Positions 9,165-18,533 are shown, counted from the first letter of the stretch. The stretch: DNA of 64,000 bases from Natronorubrum tibetense GA33 (GCF_000383975.1 NZ_KB913019.1:1-64000); one strand, 5' to 3'. Translations and numbers: made by a program. Notes: generated by a model from the sequence alone, not told the origin.

Positions 9165-9520
9165 AATAGGTACAATAGGTACACTATTTGCAATAGGTAG
9201 ATGGATTCTGGGCCTAATCAGCGTCAATAGGTAGAATAGATGGAATAGATATAATAGGTACACTATTCAAAATAGGGAAAATAGCTAAACGAGGTAGAGT
9301 ATCTCCAAAACCCCCAATAGACGACGATACTGCCACCAATGGCTTACCTAGAGCAGGCAAGATAGGCGGAGTAGAGTTAATCGGTTGGGCAGGCACAGCA
9401 GCACCAATAGGTACAATAGGTCCAACACCTACAATAGGTACTTGACCTATTACAGGCATTTCACCTATTGCAACTACCCCACCTATTGGGCCCTCAGTAG
9501 GTAACACTAAGAAGATAGAA
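9165..9520. repeat. 9-bp-phased ATAGGTA repeat array: candidate partition centromere or iterons
   Basis: Heptads of consensus ATAGGTA recur at fixed 9-bp steps. One block lies at 9166, 9175 and 9193. A second block keeps the same register for nearly 300 bp: 9227, 9236, 9245, 9254, 9272, 9281, 9290, 9317, 9362, 9371, 9407, 9416, 9434, 9497 and 9515, with degenerate units in between. From about 9425 units in the opposite orientation (TACCTAT-like) keep the register at 9443, 9461 and 9479, giving an inverted pair AATAGGT-5 bp-ACCTATT at 9433-9451. The array lies directly 5' of parA. Type Ib partition loci with ribbon-helix-helix CBPs use comparable contiguous heptad arrays. The base composition is more AT-rich than the neighbours. 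Confidence 0.8.
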
Positions 9521-9603
9521 TTAGATGAGGTCAGTAATGGCTGAAATAGAAGGTGCCGGAACAATAGGCACCTACCGTACCGCACAAACGGGTGATTCTA
9601 TCA

Positions 9604-10491
9604 ATGCAAACAACAACTGAACCACGCGCCGTGAGCGTGGTCATCCTGAAAGGTGGTGTCGGCAAATCAACGACTTCGATGAACCTCGCGCGCCAGCTCG
9701 CAGAGCACGGCAAAACGCTCTACGCCGACCTCGATCCGAACGGGCACGCGACGAACGGCCTCGGCTTCGGAGACGCCTATCAAGGCGACATCAATCTCGG
9801 CGATGTCATCCTCGAGGGCGACGCGACGCCCCAGGATCTCATCCGATCGACCGAGCACGGGTTCGATCTGCTTCCGTCCTCGGATACGCTCGAGGACGTC
9901 GAAAAGGACCTCGCGGGCGCGATGCAGGGTTCGGCACGAATCAAATCGAAGATCGTCGATCCGCTGCTCGGGACCGAGTACGAGTACGTGGTCTTCGACT
10001 GTCCGGCGTATCCGGGGATGCTCAACAACAACGCACTGGTCGCGACAGGGAACGTCGTCATCCCGATCGAACCGGGCTCGAGTGCGATCGGCGGCTACAA
10101 GCGAACTATGGAGCGGCTGATCGAGCCGGCCCGGGAGTACATCGACGTCGACGTCCTCGCGGTCGTACCAAACAAGCTCTCGGATCGGATCGATCAACAG
10201 ACCGAGGACCGAGAGTTGCTCGAGAACCTGAACAAGGCCACCTACGAAGTAAACTCCGGACAACCGCTGCAGGAAGCGGTGCCGAACTTCGCTCGGATCA
10301 CGGCCGAGGAGTTCGACGCGATCGACGCCGGTGAGATGACGCCACCGAAACCGGGGATTCGCCACCGGTCTGCGCTTTCGCGGTCGCTCCAGCACAACCA
10401 ACCGCTGCAGGATTACGATCCCGAAAGCGATCAGATCCCATACTACGAGGAACTCGCCGAGATCGTCGCGGCCGGAGGGATCGAGCGATGA
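9604..10491 (+). CDS. parA: ParA/Soj family partition ATPase (295 aa)
   Basis: This Walker-type ATPase drives plasmid or chromosome partitioning. The deviant Walker A motif KGGVGKST (K16, K21) is at the N-terminus, followed by YADLDPNGHATNGLG (Walker A' region) and VVFDCPAYPGMLNNNAL (Walker B). There is no N-terminal DNA-binding HTH, as in small type Ib ParA proteins. The frame is open from ATG 9592, but ATG 9604 (MQTTTEPRAVSVV) fits family starts. The gene overlaps the next gene by 4 bp (ATGA) and is preceded by the 9-bp-phased array, which makes a complete parS-parA-CBP arrangement. Confidence 0.9.
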   Translation: MQTTTEPRAVSVVILKGGVGKSTTSMNLARQLAEHGKTLYADLDPNGHATNGLGFGDAYQGDINLGDVILEGDATPQDLIRSTEHGFDLLPSSDTLEDVEKDLAGAMQGSARIKSKIVDPLLGTEYEYVVFDCPAYPGMLNNNALVATGNVVIPIEPGSSAIGGYKRTMERLIEPAREYIDVDVLAVVPNKLSDRIDQQTEDRELLENLNKATYEVNSGQPLQEAVPNFARITAEEFDAIDAGEMTPPKPGIRHRSALSRSLQHNQPLQDYDPESDQIPYYEELAEIVAAGGIER

Positions 10492-10961
10492 GCAATCCGT
10501 TCGACGATCTCAAAGCGGACGACGGGGAGCCGGTAGAGTCAGAAGATAAGACTAACTCCAAAACCGAACCGGAATCGGGGTCGGAACCGGAACAGTCTGA
10601 CGACGAACCGTCGGCGGAAGAGTCGGCCACCGAAAGTACGGACGGCGAATCGGGCACGAATTCTGCAGCGGATCGAGACGAGGCGGACGACCGATCCGAG
10701 ACACCGCTGACGCCCGCAGAAGTCGGGCCAGCATTCGAGTACAGCGAAGTACAGCAGAAACCGTTCTACGCGCGCACCGAGACGGTAAACGAGTTCGAAA
10801 ATCAGATTCGAACGACGATCGTCCCGACGCTCGCCGGAGCGGAGATTCTCGATGAAGAAACTCGAGAGATACACGACGCAGTGCTTCGACTCGCGAACGA
10901 GAATCCGGAACGGGTTGCCGAACTCGTGCTCGAGGAACGGCGACAGGCGGGAAATCAATAG
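10488..10961 (+). CDS. Small acidic partner of ParA, putative centromere-binding protein (157 aa)
   Basis: The first 75 residues are a disordered, Ser/Glu/Asp-rich tail. The C-terminal 80 residues are folded: FEYSEVQQKPFYARTETVNEF, then two predicted helices ending in NPERVAELVLEERRQ. Similar short proteins follow parA on many haloarchaeal plasmids. The PFYARTETVNEFE segment could be the strand of a ribbon-helix-helix fold followed by helix 1, but this is a guess from pattern. The start overlaps the parA stop (ATGA), so translation is coupled. By position it should bind the upstream repeats and stimulate ParA. AATAGG/CCTATT sites also occur just downstream (about 10984 and 11011). Confidence 0.7.
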   Translation: MSNPFDDLKADDGEPVESEDKTNSKTEPESGSEPEQSDDEPSAEESATESTDGESGTNSAADRDEADDRSETPLTPAEVGPAFEYSEVQQKPFYARTETVNEFENQIRTTIVPTLAGAEILDEETREIHDAVLRLANENPERVAELVLEERRQAGNQ

Positions 10962-11109
10962 ATAGAGGCGTCGATCACTCGTTCCTATTGGAGCAACGCG
11001 ACCGCTACTAGCCTATTTTGACCAGTTGGTGCCCCCCATGATGACAGTCGAATTGACAGAGAGCGCTCACAGCGTTTAACCTTCTCTGGCAATTCTGTAT
11101 GAATGACTG

Positions 11110-12075
11110 ATGGAACGCCTAACTCGCGAAGACGAGCGCGATGAACAGACGGCCGACGAGACAACTGAGCAAGAAGGCGTTCAGACCTGTCCCGAGTGTG
11201 ACTCGAGTTCGCTGGTCAGAAGCGCCGACGAGAGCGAAGTGAGCTGTGAAGACTGTGGGTTGATCCTCGAGGAAGAGACCATCGACCGCGGGCCGGAATG
11301 GCGTGCGTTCGACCAGTCGGAACGAGACAGCAAATCTCGCGTGGGGGCCCCGACAACCCAGACGATGCACGACAAGGGGTTGACCACCACGATCGACTGG
11401 AAGAACAAAGACGCCTACGGCCGGTCTCTCTCCTCGGACAAACGGAGCCAGATGAACCGGCTGCGGAAGTGGCAGGAACGAATTCGAACGAAAGACGCCG
11501 GCGAGCGGAACCTCCAGTTCGCGCTCTCCGAAACCGATCGGATGGCGTCCGCGCTGGGCGTTCCGCGATCGGTCCGGGAAGTCGCGAGCGTCCTCTACCG
11601 GCGCGCGCTCGACGAGGACCTCATTCGCGGGCGCTCGATCGAGGGCGTCGCCACGAGTACCCTGTACGCCGCCTGCCGAATGGAGGGGATCCCGCGGTCG
11701 CTGGACGAAGTGGCCGCGGTCTCGCGGGTCGAACGGATGGAGATCGGGCGCACGTATCGGTATATCTCGCAAGAACTCAGCCTCGAGATGGAGCCGGTCG
11801 ACCCGAAAAAGTACGTGCCCCGCTTCTGTTCCGAGCTGAGCCTCTCCGAAGAGGTACAGGCGAAGGCCAACGAGATCATCGATACCACCGCCGAGAAAGG
11901 AATGCTCTCCGGTAAGTCGCCGACCGGCTACGCCGCGGCGGCGATTTACGCAAGTGCGCTCCTGTGCAACGAGAAGAAGACCCAGCGAGAGGTCGCCGAC
12001 GTCGCGCAGGTGACCGAAGTGACGATCCGGAACCGATACCAGGAACAGATCTCCGCGATGGGACTTCACAACTAG
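11110..12075 (+). CDS. tfb: Transcription initiation factor IIB (TFB), 321 aa
   Basis: TFB recruits RNA polymerase to TBP-TATA complexes. The zinc ribbon is intact (C27, C30, C46, C49: CPEC and CEDC). The B-reader/linker ([19 protein letters not shown]) is followed by two cyclin folds (about residues 125-215 and 220-315), including [17 protein letters not shown] and the recognition-helix region [14 protein letters not shown]. Haloarchaea carry several TFB paralogues, often on megaplasmids, so this one may direct a specialised promoter set. A TATA-like GTTTAA at 11074-11079 about 30 bp before ATG fits a nearly leaderless mRNA. It is transcribed in the same direction as parA but separated by 148 bp. 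Confidence 0.95.
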   Translation: MERLTREDERDEQTADETTEQEGVQTCPECDSSSLVRSADESEVSCEDCGLILEEETIDRGPEWRAFDQSERDSKSRVGAPTTQTMHDKGLTTTIDWKNKDAYGRSLSSDKRSQMNRLRKWQERIRTKDAGERNLQFALSETDRMASALGVPRSVREVASVLYRRALDEDLIRGRSIEGVATSTLYAACRMEGIPRSLDEVAAVSRVERMEIGRTYRYISQELSLEMEPVDPKKYVPRFCSELSLSEEVQAKANEIIDTTAEKGMLSGKSPTGYAAAAIYASALLCNEKKTQREVADVAQVTEVTIRNRYQEQISAMGLHN

Positions 12076-12816
12076 CCTTCACGCTAGTTCCATCGGCTCG
12101 TATCGCTGGACACGGTCTCGTTCGACCGGCTCGAGTACGTCCAGCGGACTGAACCCACTGATCCTGTTGGAGGACGGACCTACATCCGCGTTCTTTCGAC
12201 TGAATTATCGAGCATTCGGTTACTGAAACGCCTCGACGCACGGCCCAAAACACGGAAAGCTCGACAGCACACCAAAATGGTATGTGGACAGGGTAATTCT
12301 TCGTTTTGTATTTTTGTGAGTGTATCTCGTTACGTTCTCCACCCCGTATTTTTTGACGTAGAAGAACTCGCAAACAGGTGATCACCGTCCGGTGAATCAC
12401 AGTATTTGTCGTTGTTAGAGGTGCTATAACACGCTCAATTCCGGGTATTCCACATAACAGTTTCCGCGAATACATCCAGTTTTCTTAAATGAGATTTTCT
12501 ATCGACATCGGAAGGCACAAACACCCAATATTCGAGAATAGGCGGGCATAAGTGACACTATATCTCGTTATTAACGTAATGTTTGAACTGCTGATGGCGA
12601 GATTTGATTTGCGGCGCTAGTTCCAGTTATTGACTGAGTGTTGGAGCTCGTTCGGCATAAACATCACTTAGAAAAATAGTATTCAGATGCGGTAGGTCGT
12701 CGGTATCGAGGAGATTCGAACCCCTTCGACTACGATCGTATTCCTGGTCGTTCGACACGTTCCACAGTGACCGAGTCGGTATCAGCGGTCGTGTTTAGTT
12801 TGGAGCCAATACCTCG
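12076..12816. other. Non-coding interval, 741 bp
   Basis: The interval is AT-richer than its surroundings. I find no gene with coding character on either strand. A GGTGATCACC palindrome lies near 12377-12386 and a T-arm-like stretch near 12690-12720, with no other recognisable signal. It separates the plasmid-like part from the peptide/D-amino-acid island. Confidence 0.5.
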
Positions 12817-14160
12817 CTAGTTCGCATACTGTCCCGTGTTTGCCGATGCGACCGGCGCGACAGTGGCGATCGACTCCTCCAAGAGGTCACCGGCGATGGC
12901 GAGTTCGCGGTCTTTGACGTCGAGCGGCGGAAGTAGTCGAAGCGACTTCTGCCCGCAGCCGAGCGTGAGCAGGCCGCGCTGGAGTGCCGCCTCCATCACG
13001 TCGTCGCGATTCTCCGCGGTGTCGAACTCGATCGCGGCCATGAGACCGAGCCCGCGCACGTCCTCGACGACGGCGTCGTACTCGTCTTGCACGGCGGTGA
13101 GTCGCTCGAGGAGAGCCCCGCCTTTTTGCTCCGCGTTGGCCATCAGGTCGTGGTCCTCGATCGCGGCAAGCGTCAGGGCCCCCTGCATGGACGCGATGAT
13201 GTCCCCGGCACCCCACGTCGAAGAGATCCGGGCGGTTTCGTCAGGGAAGAGTTCCGAGCGACCGATCGTCGCGCCGACGCGGAGGGCCTTGGCCGACGTG
13301 ATGATGTCGGGATCGAACGCGTAGTGGTCCGAAGCCCACATCTCCCCGGTCCGGCCAACGCCGCTCTGGATCTCGTCGGCGATCAACGGAATGTCGTACT
13401 CGGTACAGAGCTCGTCGACGGCGGCCATGAACTCGGCACTGGGAACCCGGTAGCCGCCCTCGCCCTGTACGGGCTCGAGAATCAGGAACGCGACCTGCTC
13501 CGCGGGGATGTGGCCGTGTTTGGGATGAAGTTTCTCACGGAGGCGTTCCACGCCGGCGAGGTCGTGGGGCACGTCGTGAATGCCACTGAGTTCGGGAAAG
13601 TCGCGGCGGTGGACCGACTTCGAGCGATTCAGCGAGAGGGCGCCGAGCGTTCGGCCGTGGAAGGCCCCCTCGAACGTCAGTCCGTACTTCGGCTGCTCGC
13701 AGTGGTCGTAACAGATCTTCATCGCGTTCTCGACGGCTTCCGCGCCGGAGTTCGAGAGGAACACGGTGTCCATGTCGTACTGACTGGTGATGTCGGTCAG
13801 CGTGTTCATGAGGTGGGCGGGCCCCGGCAGTTCGCTCTCCTCCGGCGGGCCGCCGGTGCTGATGTAGAAGTCCTGACCGGCGATTTTCAGGGGGTCGACG
13901 AGGTCGAACTCGCGGAGTTTGTCCATCAGTAACGGGTTGTTGTACCCGAGCGGTGCGGCGGCGACGTGGCTCGTGAAGTCGAGCAAGACGTTGCCGTCGG
14001 CGTCCGTACAGAAGGGGCCTTCCGCGTCCGCAGTGATGTCCCAGACGAAATCGTAGACGTACGTCGTCTTCGCTGCAGCCTGGTGGTGATACTCGATCAA
14101 CTCGGACGCGACGGGCCCTGGAAGTTGCTCTACGGTCGGCTCTGCCGTCTCGCGGTCCAT
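12817..14160 (-). CDS. Class III PLP-dependent aminotransferase (447 aa)
   Basis: Fold-type I omega-aminotransferase of the GABA/acetylornithine group. Visible are the N-terminal dimer region, SNSGAEAVENAMK (phosphate-binding SGTEA-like loop), FEGAFHGRTLGALSLNRSK, ILEPVQGEGGYRVPS, LIADEIQSGVGRTG with the PLP Asp, and the probable Schiff-base Lys in IITSAKALRVG. The C-terminal domain is complete, with GCGQKSLRLLPPL. The usual active-site context AKGLxxG is replaced by AKALRVGA, seen in a subset of the family. It lies 98 bp downstream of an IclR regulator on the same strand and is probably controlled by it. The amino donor cannot be read from sequence. Confidence 0.85.
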   Translation of the reverse strand: MDRETAEPTVEQLPGPVASELIEYHHQAAAKTTYVYDFVWDITADAEGPFCTDADGNVLLDFTSHVAAAPLGYNNPLLMDKLREFDLVDPLKIAGQDFYISTGGPPEESELPGPAHLMNTLTDITSQYDMDTVFLSNSGAEAVENAMKICYDHCEQPKYGLTFEGAFHGRTLGALSLNRSKSVHRRDFPELSGIHDVPHDLAGVERLREKLHPKHGHIPAEQVAFLILEPVQGEGGYRVPSAEFMAAVDELCTEYDIPLIADEIQSGVGRTGEMWASDHYAFDPDIITSAKALRVGATIGRSELFPDETARISSTWGAGDIIASMQGALTLAAIEDHDLMANAEQKGGALLERLTAVQDEYDAVVEDVRGLGLMAAIEFDTAENRDDVMEAALQRGLLTLGCGQKSLRLLPPLDVKDRELAIAGDLLEESIATVAPVASANTGQYAN

Positions 14161-14258
14161 ATGAGTTCCTGACCGTCACTGCACTTAAGCAATTGCCTTC
14201 GTGAATAGGGTCCCTCGGAGAGAGCCGAGACGGTGACACGGTCCCTACGAGCGGTCAC

Positions 14259-15059
14259 TCACCGGCCTATCTGAGCGGTCTCGAGGGTCACTTCGATCAG
14301 ATTCGCGGCCTCGATGACGCGTTTCGGCATCTCCGAACGAAATCGGTCGTCAGAGAGCCTGCTCGTGGGCGCCGTCACGCTCACTGCGCCGACGACGGTC
14401 TCGTGCGAGTCGATGACAGGGGCACCGACGGCGCGCATGCCGCGGATTTCCTCCTCGTCGTTGAGCGCGTACCCTCGGTCCCGAATCTCTGCGAGCGTCT
14501 CGCGAAGCGTGGGTGCGTCCGTGATCGTGTTTTTCGTCTGTCCTTCGAAGTCGTGTGCTTCGAGAATCGCGTCGCGCCGGTCCGACGGGAGGTGTGCGAG
14601 GATCGCCTTGCCGGCAGCGGTGTCGTGGAAGTACTGCGGCGTCTCGCGCATGCGGAGATGGTAGTCCTTCGCGACGGCGCGGTCTCCGTGGCTCTCGTAG
14701 AGCACCGCGATCCGGTTTCGCTCCTCGGCGATCAGGTGGACGTACTCGCCGGTTCGATCCGCGAGGTCGTCGATCACGTCGTGACCGGCCACGTACAGAC
14801 CTGTTTCGTTCCGGACGTGCTCACCGAGGGCGATAAACCGAAAGCTGAGCCGATACTCCCCGTCGCGTTTCGTCACGAATCCGCTGTCGACGAGCGTCTG
14901 CAAATAGGTGTAGACGGTCCCTTTCGTCAGATCGATCTCGGCCGAGATTTCGGCGAGCGTCCCGCCTTGCAGCCGTTTGATGACATCGACGATGTCGGAA
15001 GCCGTTCCCACTGATTTGATCCGTCTCGGCTCGGCTTCCCCCTCGGGATCGGTGGTCAT
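14259..15059 (-). CDS. IclR family transcriptional regulator (266 aa)
   Basis: The N-terminal winged HTH (about residues 18-75) contains TASDIVDVIKRLQGGTLAEISAEIDLTKGTVYTYLQTLVDSGFV. It is followed by the IclR effector domain, with YFHDTAAGKAILAHLP, RGYALNDEEEIRGMRAVGAPV and VVGAVSVTAPTSRLS, the ligand-pocket signature. The protein is full length. IclR proteins usually sense small organic acids or amino-acid metabolites and regulate adjacent catabolic genes. Here the aminotransferase lies immediately downstream. Confidence 0.9.
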   Translation of the reverse strand: MTTDPEGEAEPRRIKSVGTASDIVDVIKRLQGGTLAEISAEIDLTKGTVYTYLQTLVDSGFVTKRDGEYRLSFRFIALGEHVRNETGLYVAGHDVIDDLADRTGEYVHLIAEERNRIAVLYESHGDRAVAKDYHLRMRETPQYFHDTAAGKAILAHLPSDRRDAILEAHDFEGQTKNTITDAPTLRETLAEIRDRGYALNDEEEIRGMRAVGAPVIDSHETVVGAVSVTAPTSRLSDDRFRSEMPKRVIEAANLIEVTLETAQIGR

Positions 15060-15798
15060 AGATGAGAATACGTCACGCTGAACTTAAACATTTGTAAATA
15101 TCAAACGTGTTCCGAAAAGAGACCCCCCTAATCGAGCTCCGTTTCGAACCCGAATGGCCAGCGTATTGATCGAGCGACGGTTCCGAGTCGACGCCAAAAC
15201 GGGTGCTTCGCTACATATTTGGGTCGTCGACGCTCGCTGCGATCAGTTTTATTCGAGCGAACGACTGACGACGGACGGTAACGTACAACTCTCCAGTGCT
15301 CAGTCGGCGGCCGGTGTTTGATAGTTACAAACACGCTACTGCCCAGCGGGGAAATTACATTCGTATGTCTGTAACGAATTGTGGAAAATCGTCCATCAGA
15401 ATCACCGTCTGGCCGATGGTAATAGATGATCATACACGTTATACGGAATATCCGAAGAAGTGCCACCGTCTCATCCGACAAAATGTTAGAACGTCCAACC
15501 CGAGTTCGGCACCGGTCTCGCCGAATGGACATCACGAATCTTCGACCAAATCGGCGGTCACAGCACCGTATAACCAGTTTGACCGACCACAACCAGATAC
15601 TCGAGACGGCGGTCGATGAGCGCAATACGGTGCACTACTACTGTCACCCGTTCTCATATATCAAAGCACGAGTGAGTGGATGTCACGTGGAGGGGGTCGA
15701 TTCAGCGCTCACGACAGCAGCAGCGATCGGGGCTGATACGACTCGAAACGCGACGCGTCCACCGTGTTGCAGGGGAAAATAGACGGAAGACCGACGCG
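15060..15798. other. Non-coding interval, 739 bp
   Basis: I see no convincing gene; short frames on both strands lack haloarchaeal codon character. The first 40 bp upstream of the IclR start are AT-rich (AACTTAAACATTTGTAAATATC) and probably hold its promoter. The rest is unassigned. Confidence 0.45.
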
Positions 15799-17400
15799 TT
15801 ACCGAATCGCGACGCCGGGGCGCGCGCCGGTGTGCTCGCCGCTTCGGACGACGAACTCGCCGTTGACTAGCACGTGATGGATACCGTCGGGATAGACGGC
15901 CGGATCGACGAACGAACCGCCCTGCCCGACGGTCTCGGGATCGAACACGGTAAGATCCGCCCAGAGCCCCTCTTTGAGGACGCCGCGATCCTCGAGTCCC
16001 AGCCGGGCCGCCGGTTGCCCCGTCATCTTGTAGACAGCCGTTTCGAGCGAGACGACGCCGCGTTCGCGGACGTAGTGGCCGAGAACGCGGGGGAACGTCC
16101 CGTAACTTCGCGGGTGGGGGACGCCGTCGCCGAGGGGACCCGTCGGTCGCAGCGAGTTCCCGTCGCTGCCGATCATCGTGAGTTCGTGGGCCATGACCTC
16201 CTCGACATCCGAATCGCGCATGCAGAAGTGAATGTGTCTCGGCCGAACCCGGTCTTCGATTAGCAGGTCGATGACGATCTCGGCGGGAGACCGGGACTCG
16301 CCGTCCCGCTCGGCGAGTTCGGCGATCGTCTGCCCCTGAACGGCCTCGAGGTCGGACGTCCGAACGTTGGTAATGAGGATATCGTCCCACGAGTCGGTGT
16401 TGGCCTCGAGTTCATCCCGGATCTCCGCTCGCGTCTCCTCGTCCGTCAGTCGGTCGAGTATCGCGTCGGTTCCGCCCTCGCGGGCCCACGTCGGCAGGCG
16501 CGCGCCGAGGCTGGTCGACGACGCGGTGTAGGGGTACTGCTCACACTGGATCTCGACGCCGTCGCGGTCGCGGGCGCGTCGCATTCGCTCGAGGGTGTAC
16601 TTGACTTTCCCCCAGTTGTCCCGGCCGACGGCCTTGTGATGGGAAACCTGCACCGGCACGTCCGCCCGGTCGCCGATCTCGATCGCCTCCTCGAGCGCCT
16701 CGAAGATCTCGTCGCCTTCGCTTCGCATGTGAGTTGCGTATAGCTTGTCGTGGTCCGCGACGACCTCCGCCAGCGCGACGAGTTCTTCGGTGTCCGCGAA
16801 CGCGCCGGGGGTGTAGATCAGCCCCGTCGAGAGCCCGACCGCACCGTCCGAAAGCGCCTCGTCGACGATCGCTTTCATTTCCTCGAGTTCGTCGGCCGTC
16901 GGTTCGCGGTCTTCGTAGCCGAGGACGGGGATTCGTGCGTTTTCGTGCCCGATCAACGAGCCGACGTTGAGCGAGACGCCGCCAGCGTCCGCGCCCTCGA
17001 GGTGGTCGAGGTAGTCACCCATCGATTCCCAGGCGCTCGTGTCGACGACCTCCCCGACGCCCCGGTAGGCGAAGCCCTCGTCGACGTCCTCGGCGCCCTC
17101 CCCGTACCGCGGTGCGGCGCTCGTCCCGCAGTTGCCGACGATCTCGAGGGTCACGCCCTGTCTGACCTTGCTGTGGGCATCCCGATTCGCGGGGAGCGTG
17201 AAATCCGAGTGCGTGTGTATGTCGATAAAACCGGGTGCGACGACGGCGCCGTCGGCGTCGAGTTCGGTTCCGCCCGACCCCGTGACGTCCCCGACGGCGG
17301 CGATCCGGCCGTCGCTGATGGCAACGTCGCCGTCGAACCACGGTGCGCCCGTCCCGTCGATCACTCGAGCGTTCCGAACTACCGTATCGTATTCTATCAT
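15799..17400 (-). CDS. N-acyl-D-amino-acid deacylase (D-aminoacylase), 533 aa
   Basis: Amidohydrolase-superfamily enzyme that removes acyl groups from N-acyl-D-amino acids. Features are the N-terminal beta-sandwich strand (VVRNARVIDGTGAPWF), the metal motif FIDIHTHSDF, the D-aminoacylase Cys in VGNCGTSAAP, GSLIGHENAR, YATHMRSEGDEIFEAL, VSHHKAVGRDNWGKV and the late MIGSDGNSLRP, PRSYGTFPRVLG signature. Length matches the family. ATG 17400 (MIEYDTVVRNA) is preferred to the longer frame at 17421. No signal peptide is visible, so it is cytosolic. The position beside peptidoglycan-type peptide enzymes suggests processing of D-Glu, D-Ala or acylated D-residues. A lower-specificity N-acyl-D-Glu/D-Asp deacylase is also possible. 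Confidence 0.88.
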   Translation of the reverse strand: MIEYDTVVRNARVIDGTGAPWFDGDVAISDGRIAAVGDVTGSGGTELDADGAVVAPGFIDIHTHSDFTLPANRDAHSKVRQGVTLEIVGNCGTSAAPRYGEGAEDVDEGFAYRGVGEVVDTSAWESMGDYLDHLEGADAGGVSLNVGSLIGHENARIPVLGYEDREPTADELEEMKAIVDEALSDGAVGLSTGLIYTPGAFADTEELVALAEVVADHDKLYATHMRSEGDEIFEALEEAIEIGDRADVPVQVSHHKAVGRDNWGKVKYTLERMRRARDRDGVEIQCEQYPYTASSTSLGARLPTWAREGGTDAILDRLTDEETRAEIRDELEANTDSWDDILITNVRTSDLEAVQGQTIAELAERDGESRSPAEIVIDLLIEDRVRPRHIHFCMRDSDVEEVMAHELTMIGSDGNSLRPTGPLGDGVPHPRSYGTFPRVLGHYVRERGVVSLETAVYKMTGQPAARLGLEDRGVLKEGLWADLTVFDPETVGQGGSFVDPAVYPDGIHHVLVNGEFVVRSGEHTGARPGVAIR

Positions 17401-17902
17401 GCAGCGGTGAACTCCCCTCACCCGGTAAAAACCAGCACCTTGGAAGATAGGTCGGGACCGCCGACGACAGTTGACGGATCGTGACTCGCGCGCTTCGAAG
17501 TTGATGCCCCCACAAGAGTCCGATATCGACGCCGTTCCAAACGGACGATAGACGACCAGTTCACCGAGGCTTAGACGCGTGTACGGCGGGGCAGAGGTGC
17601 ACTTTCGGTGAAAGGTCTTTGCCCATCCGTCCCGGTATCCGGTTCAGCGTGAACTCGCTGATATTGTTCTCGGATTCGTCGCGCACTTGTTGGAGATCGA
17701 GCCGATCAGCAACGCGACACTCGGCGAGGGGCAAGAACTCCAGATATAGATACACGCGAATTGCTTTATTACCGTCGAGATTCCGTGTGAGGTCAACATT
17801 CGTCCATAGATAGTGTGAAGTTTCCTGTTCTATTTCTGCTGTCAGTTGTCATCCTTTGCTACCCCGGTCTTTCATCCCATCAGCTATCTTAAATCCATAG
17901 CG
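17401..17902. other. Intergenic interval with one doubtful 64-codon frame
   Basis: The interval contains the D-aminoacylase promoter region and, at 17755-17561 on the minus strand, a 64-codon frame (MYLYLEFLPLAECRVADRLD...) with moderately protein-like composition. I do not recognise it and cannot exclude chance. A frame on the opposite strand (17619-17813) looks like its shadow. Confidence 0.3.
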
Positions 17903-18187
17903 TCACTGAAAACTCATAATGTAAAATAGTGAGGCGAGAAACATACTAATTGCACCAAAATACCATACTACCTCCCATGTGATTAACCATACGACAGAAC
18001 CAGTATAAACATCACCGAATTCTGTATAAGGAACTACGGCAAACAACACTCCTGCTAGTACAAAGCCTGCTCCCGCAAGAATGTGAGTAACGCTGTCTAA
18101 GGCAGACAATACATCACTAATAATAACAATTCCAAATACAGCCATACTCAGTCCAAATATTATTTCACCTCTCACGTGATTGTCCAT
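17903..18187 (-). CDS. Small membrane protein, four predicted helices (94 aa)
   Basis: Nearly the whole chain is hydrophobic. Helices are at about 8-28 (IIFGLSMAVFGIVIISDVL), 33-52 (THILAGAGFVLAGVLFAVVPY), 62-80 (GSVVWLITWEVVWYFGA) and 78-94. I do not recognise a family. The gene is clearly more AT-rich than its neighbours, with many ATA and TTA-type codons, suggesting recent acquisition or a different origin. There is no operon partner. Confidence 0.6.
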   Translation of the reverse strand: MDNHVRGEIIFGLSMAVFGIVIISDVLSALDSVTHILAGAGFVLAGVLFAVVPYTEFGDVYTGSVVWLITWEVVWYFGAISMFLASLFYIMSFQ

Positions 18188-18246
18188 ATATGGTTTATTA
18201 GTATTAAGATTGCGGTTCAGCTAAGAGACAGTGTTTATCGCAGAAG

Positions 18247-18533
18247 TTAGATGGTGTGATTTTGTGGCACCCTGTGACAAAAGTCAACCATCTCTTCGCC
18301 CATCGTGACCTCACCATCGGCCGTCGGACACGTTTCGAGGAAGAGCTGTAAGCCGTTGAGCAATGCCCTTTCTGCTCAACGGAAATCGACGCCCACTCTT
18401 CGACCCACGATTCGAGAGCGCGAGCGGCGGTCACGTCGGTGACGAGGACAGCCTGTGACGGCCACTGTCCGATTCGGCGGTTGTAGCGTCGGAGGACGCG
18501 GACACCTCGAGACGCATGTTCGGACACTGTCAC
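18247..18533 (-). pseudogene. Frameshifted remnant of a small haloarchaeal protein
   Basis: From GTG 18533 the frame reads VRVLRRYNRRIGQWPSQAVL and VTAARALESWVEEWASI. After about 18376 the homology jumps to another frame, reading AERALLNGLQLFLETCPTAD and GEEMVDFC, ending at TAA 18249-18247. Together they resemble a small haloarchaeal protein whose members, as I recall, end in a Cys-rich ETCPxC...ESCCR segment. A single-base deletion near GTTGAGCAG restores most of it. The C-terminal Cys residues are also degraded. Confidence 0.55.

Noticed and set aside
9214-9585. 123-codon open frame on the minus strand across the repeat array (PIGG/VPI-rich)
   Set aside because: A 9-bp repeat without stops automatically leaves long open frames with tripeptide periodicity on both strands; composition is not haloarchaeal-protein-like, and the position before parA favours a DNA site.
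12690-12725. T-arm-like sequence with possible 3' acceptor stem (tRNA 3' end or att site)
   Set aside because: GGTTCGAATCTCC-like stem-loop is present on the minus strand, but no matching 5' acceptor half or anticodon arm lies at tRNA distance, and no integrase or duplicate copy is visible in the window.
15128-15625. 166-codon minus-strand frame in the IclR upstream interval
   Set aside because: Arg/Ser/Cys-rich composition, overlapping plus-strand frames of equal quality and no recognisable motif; treated as non-coding.
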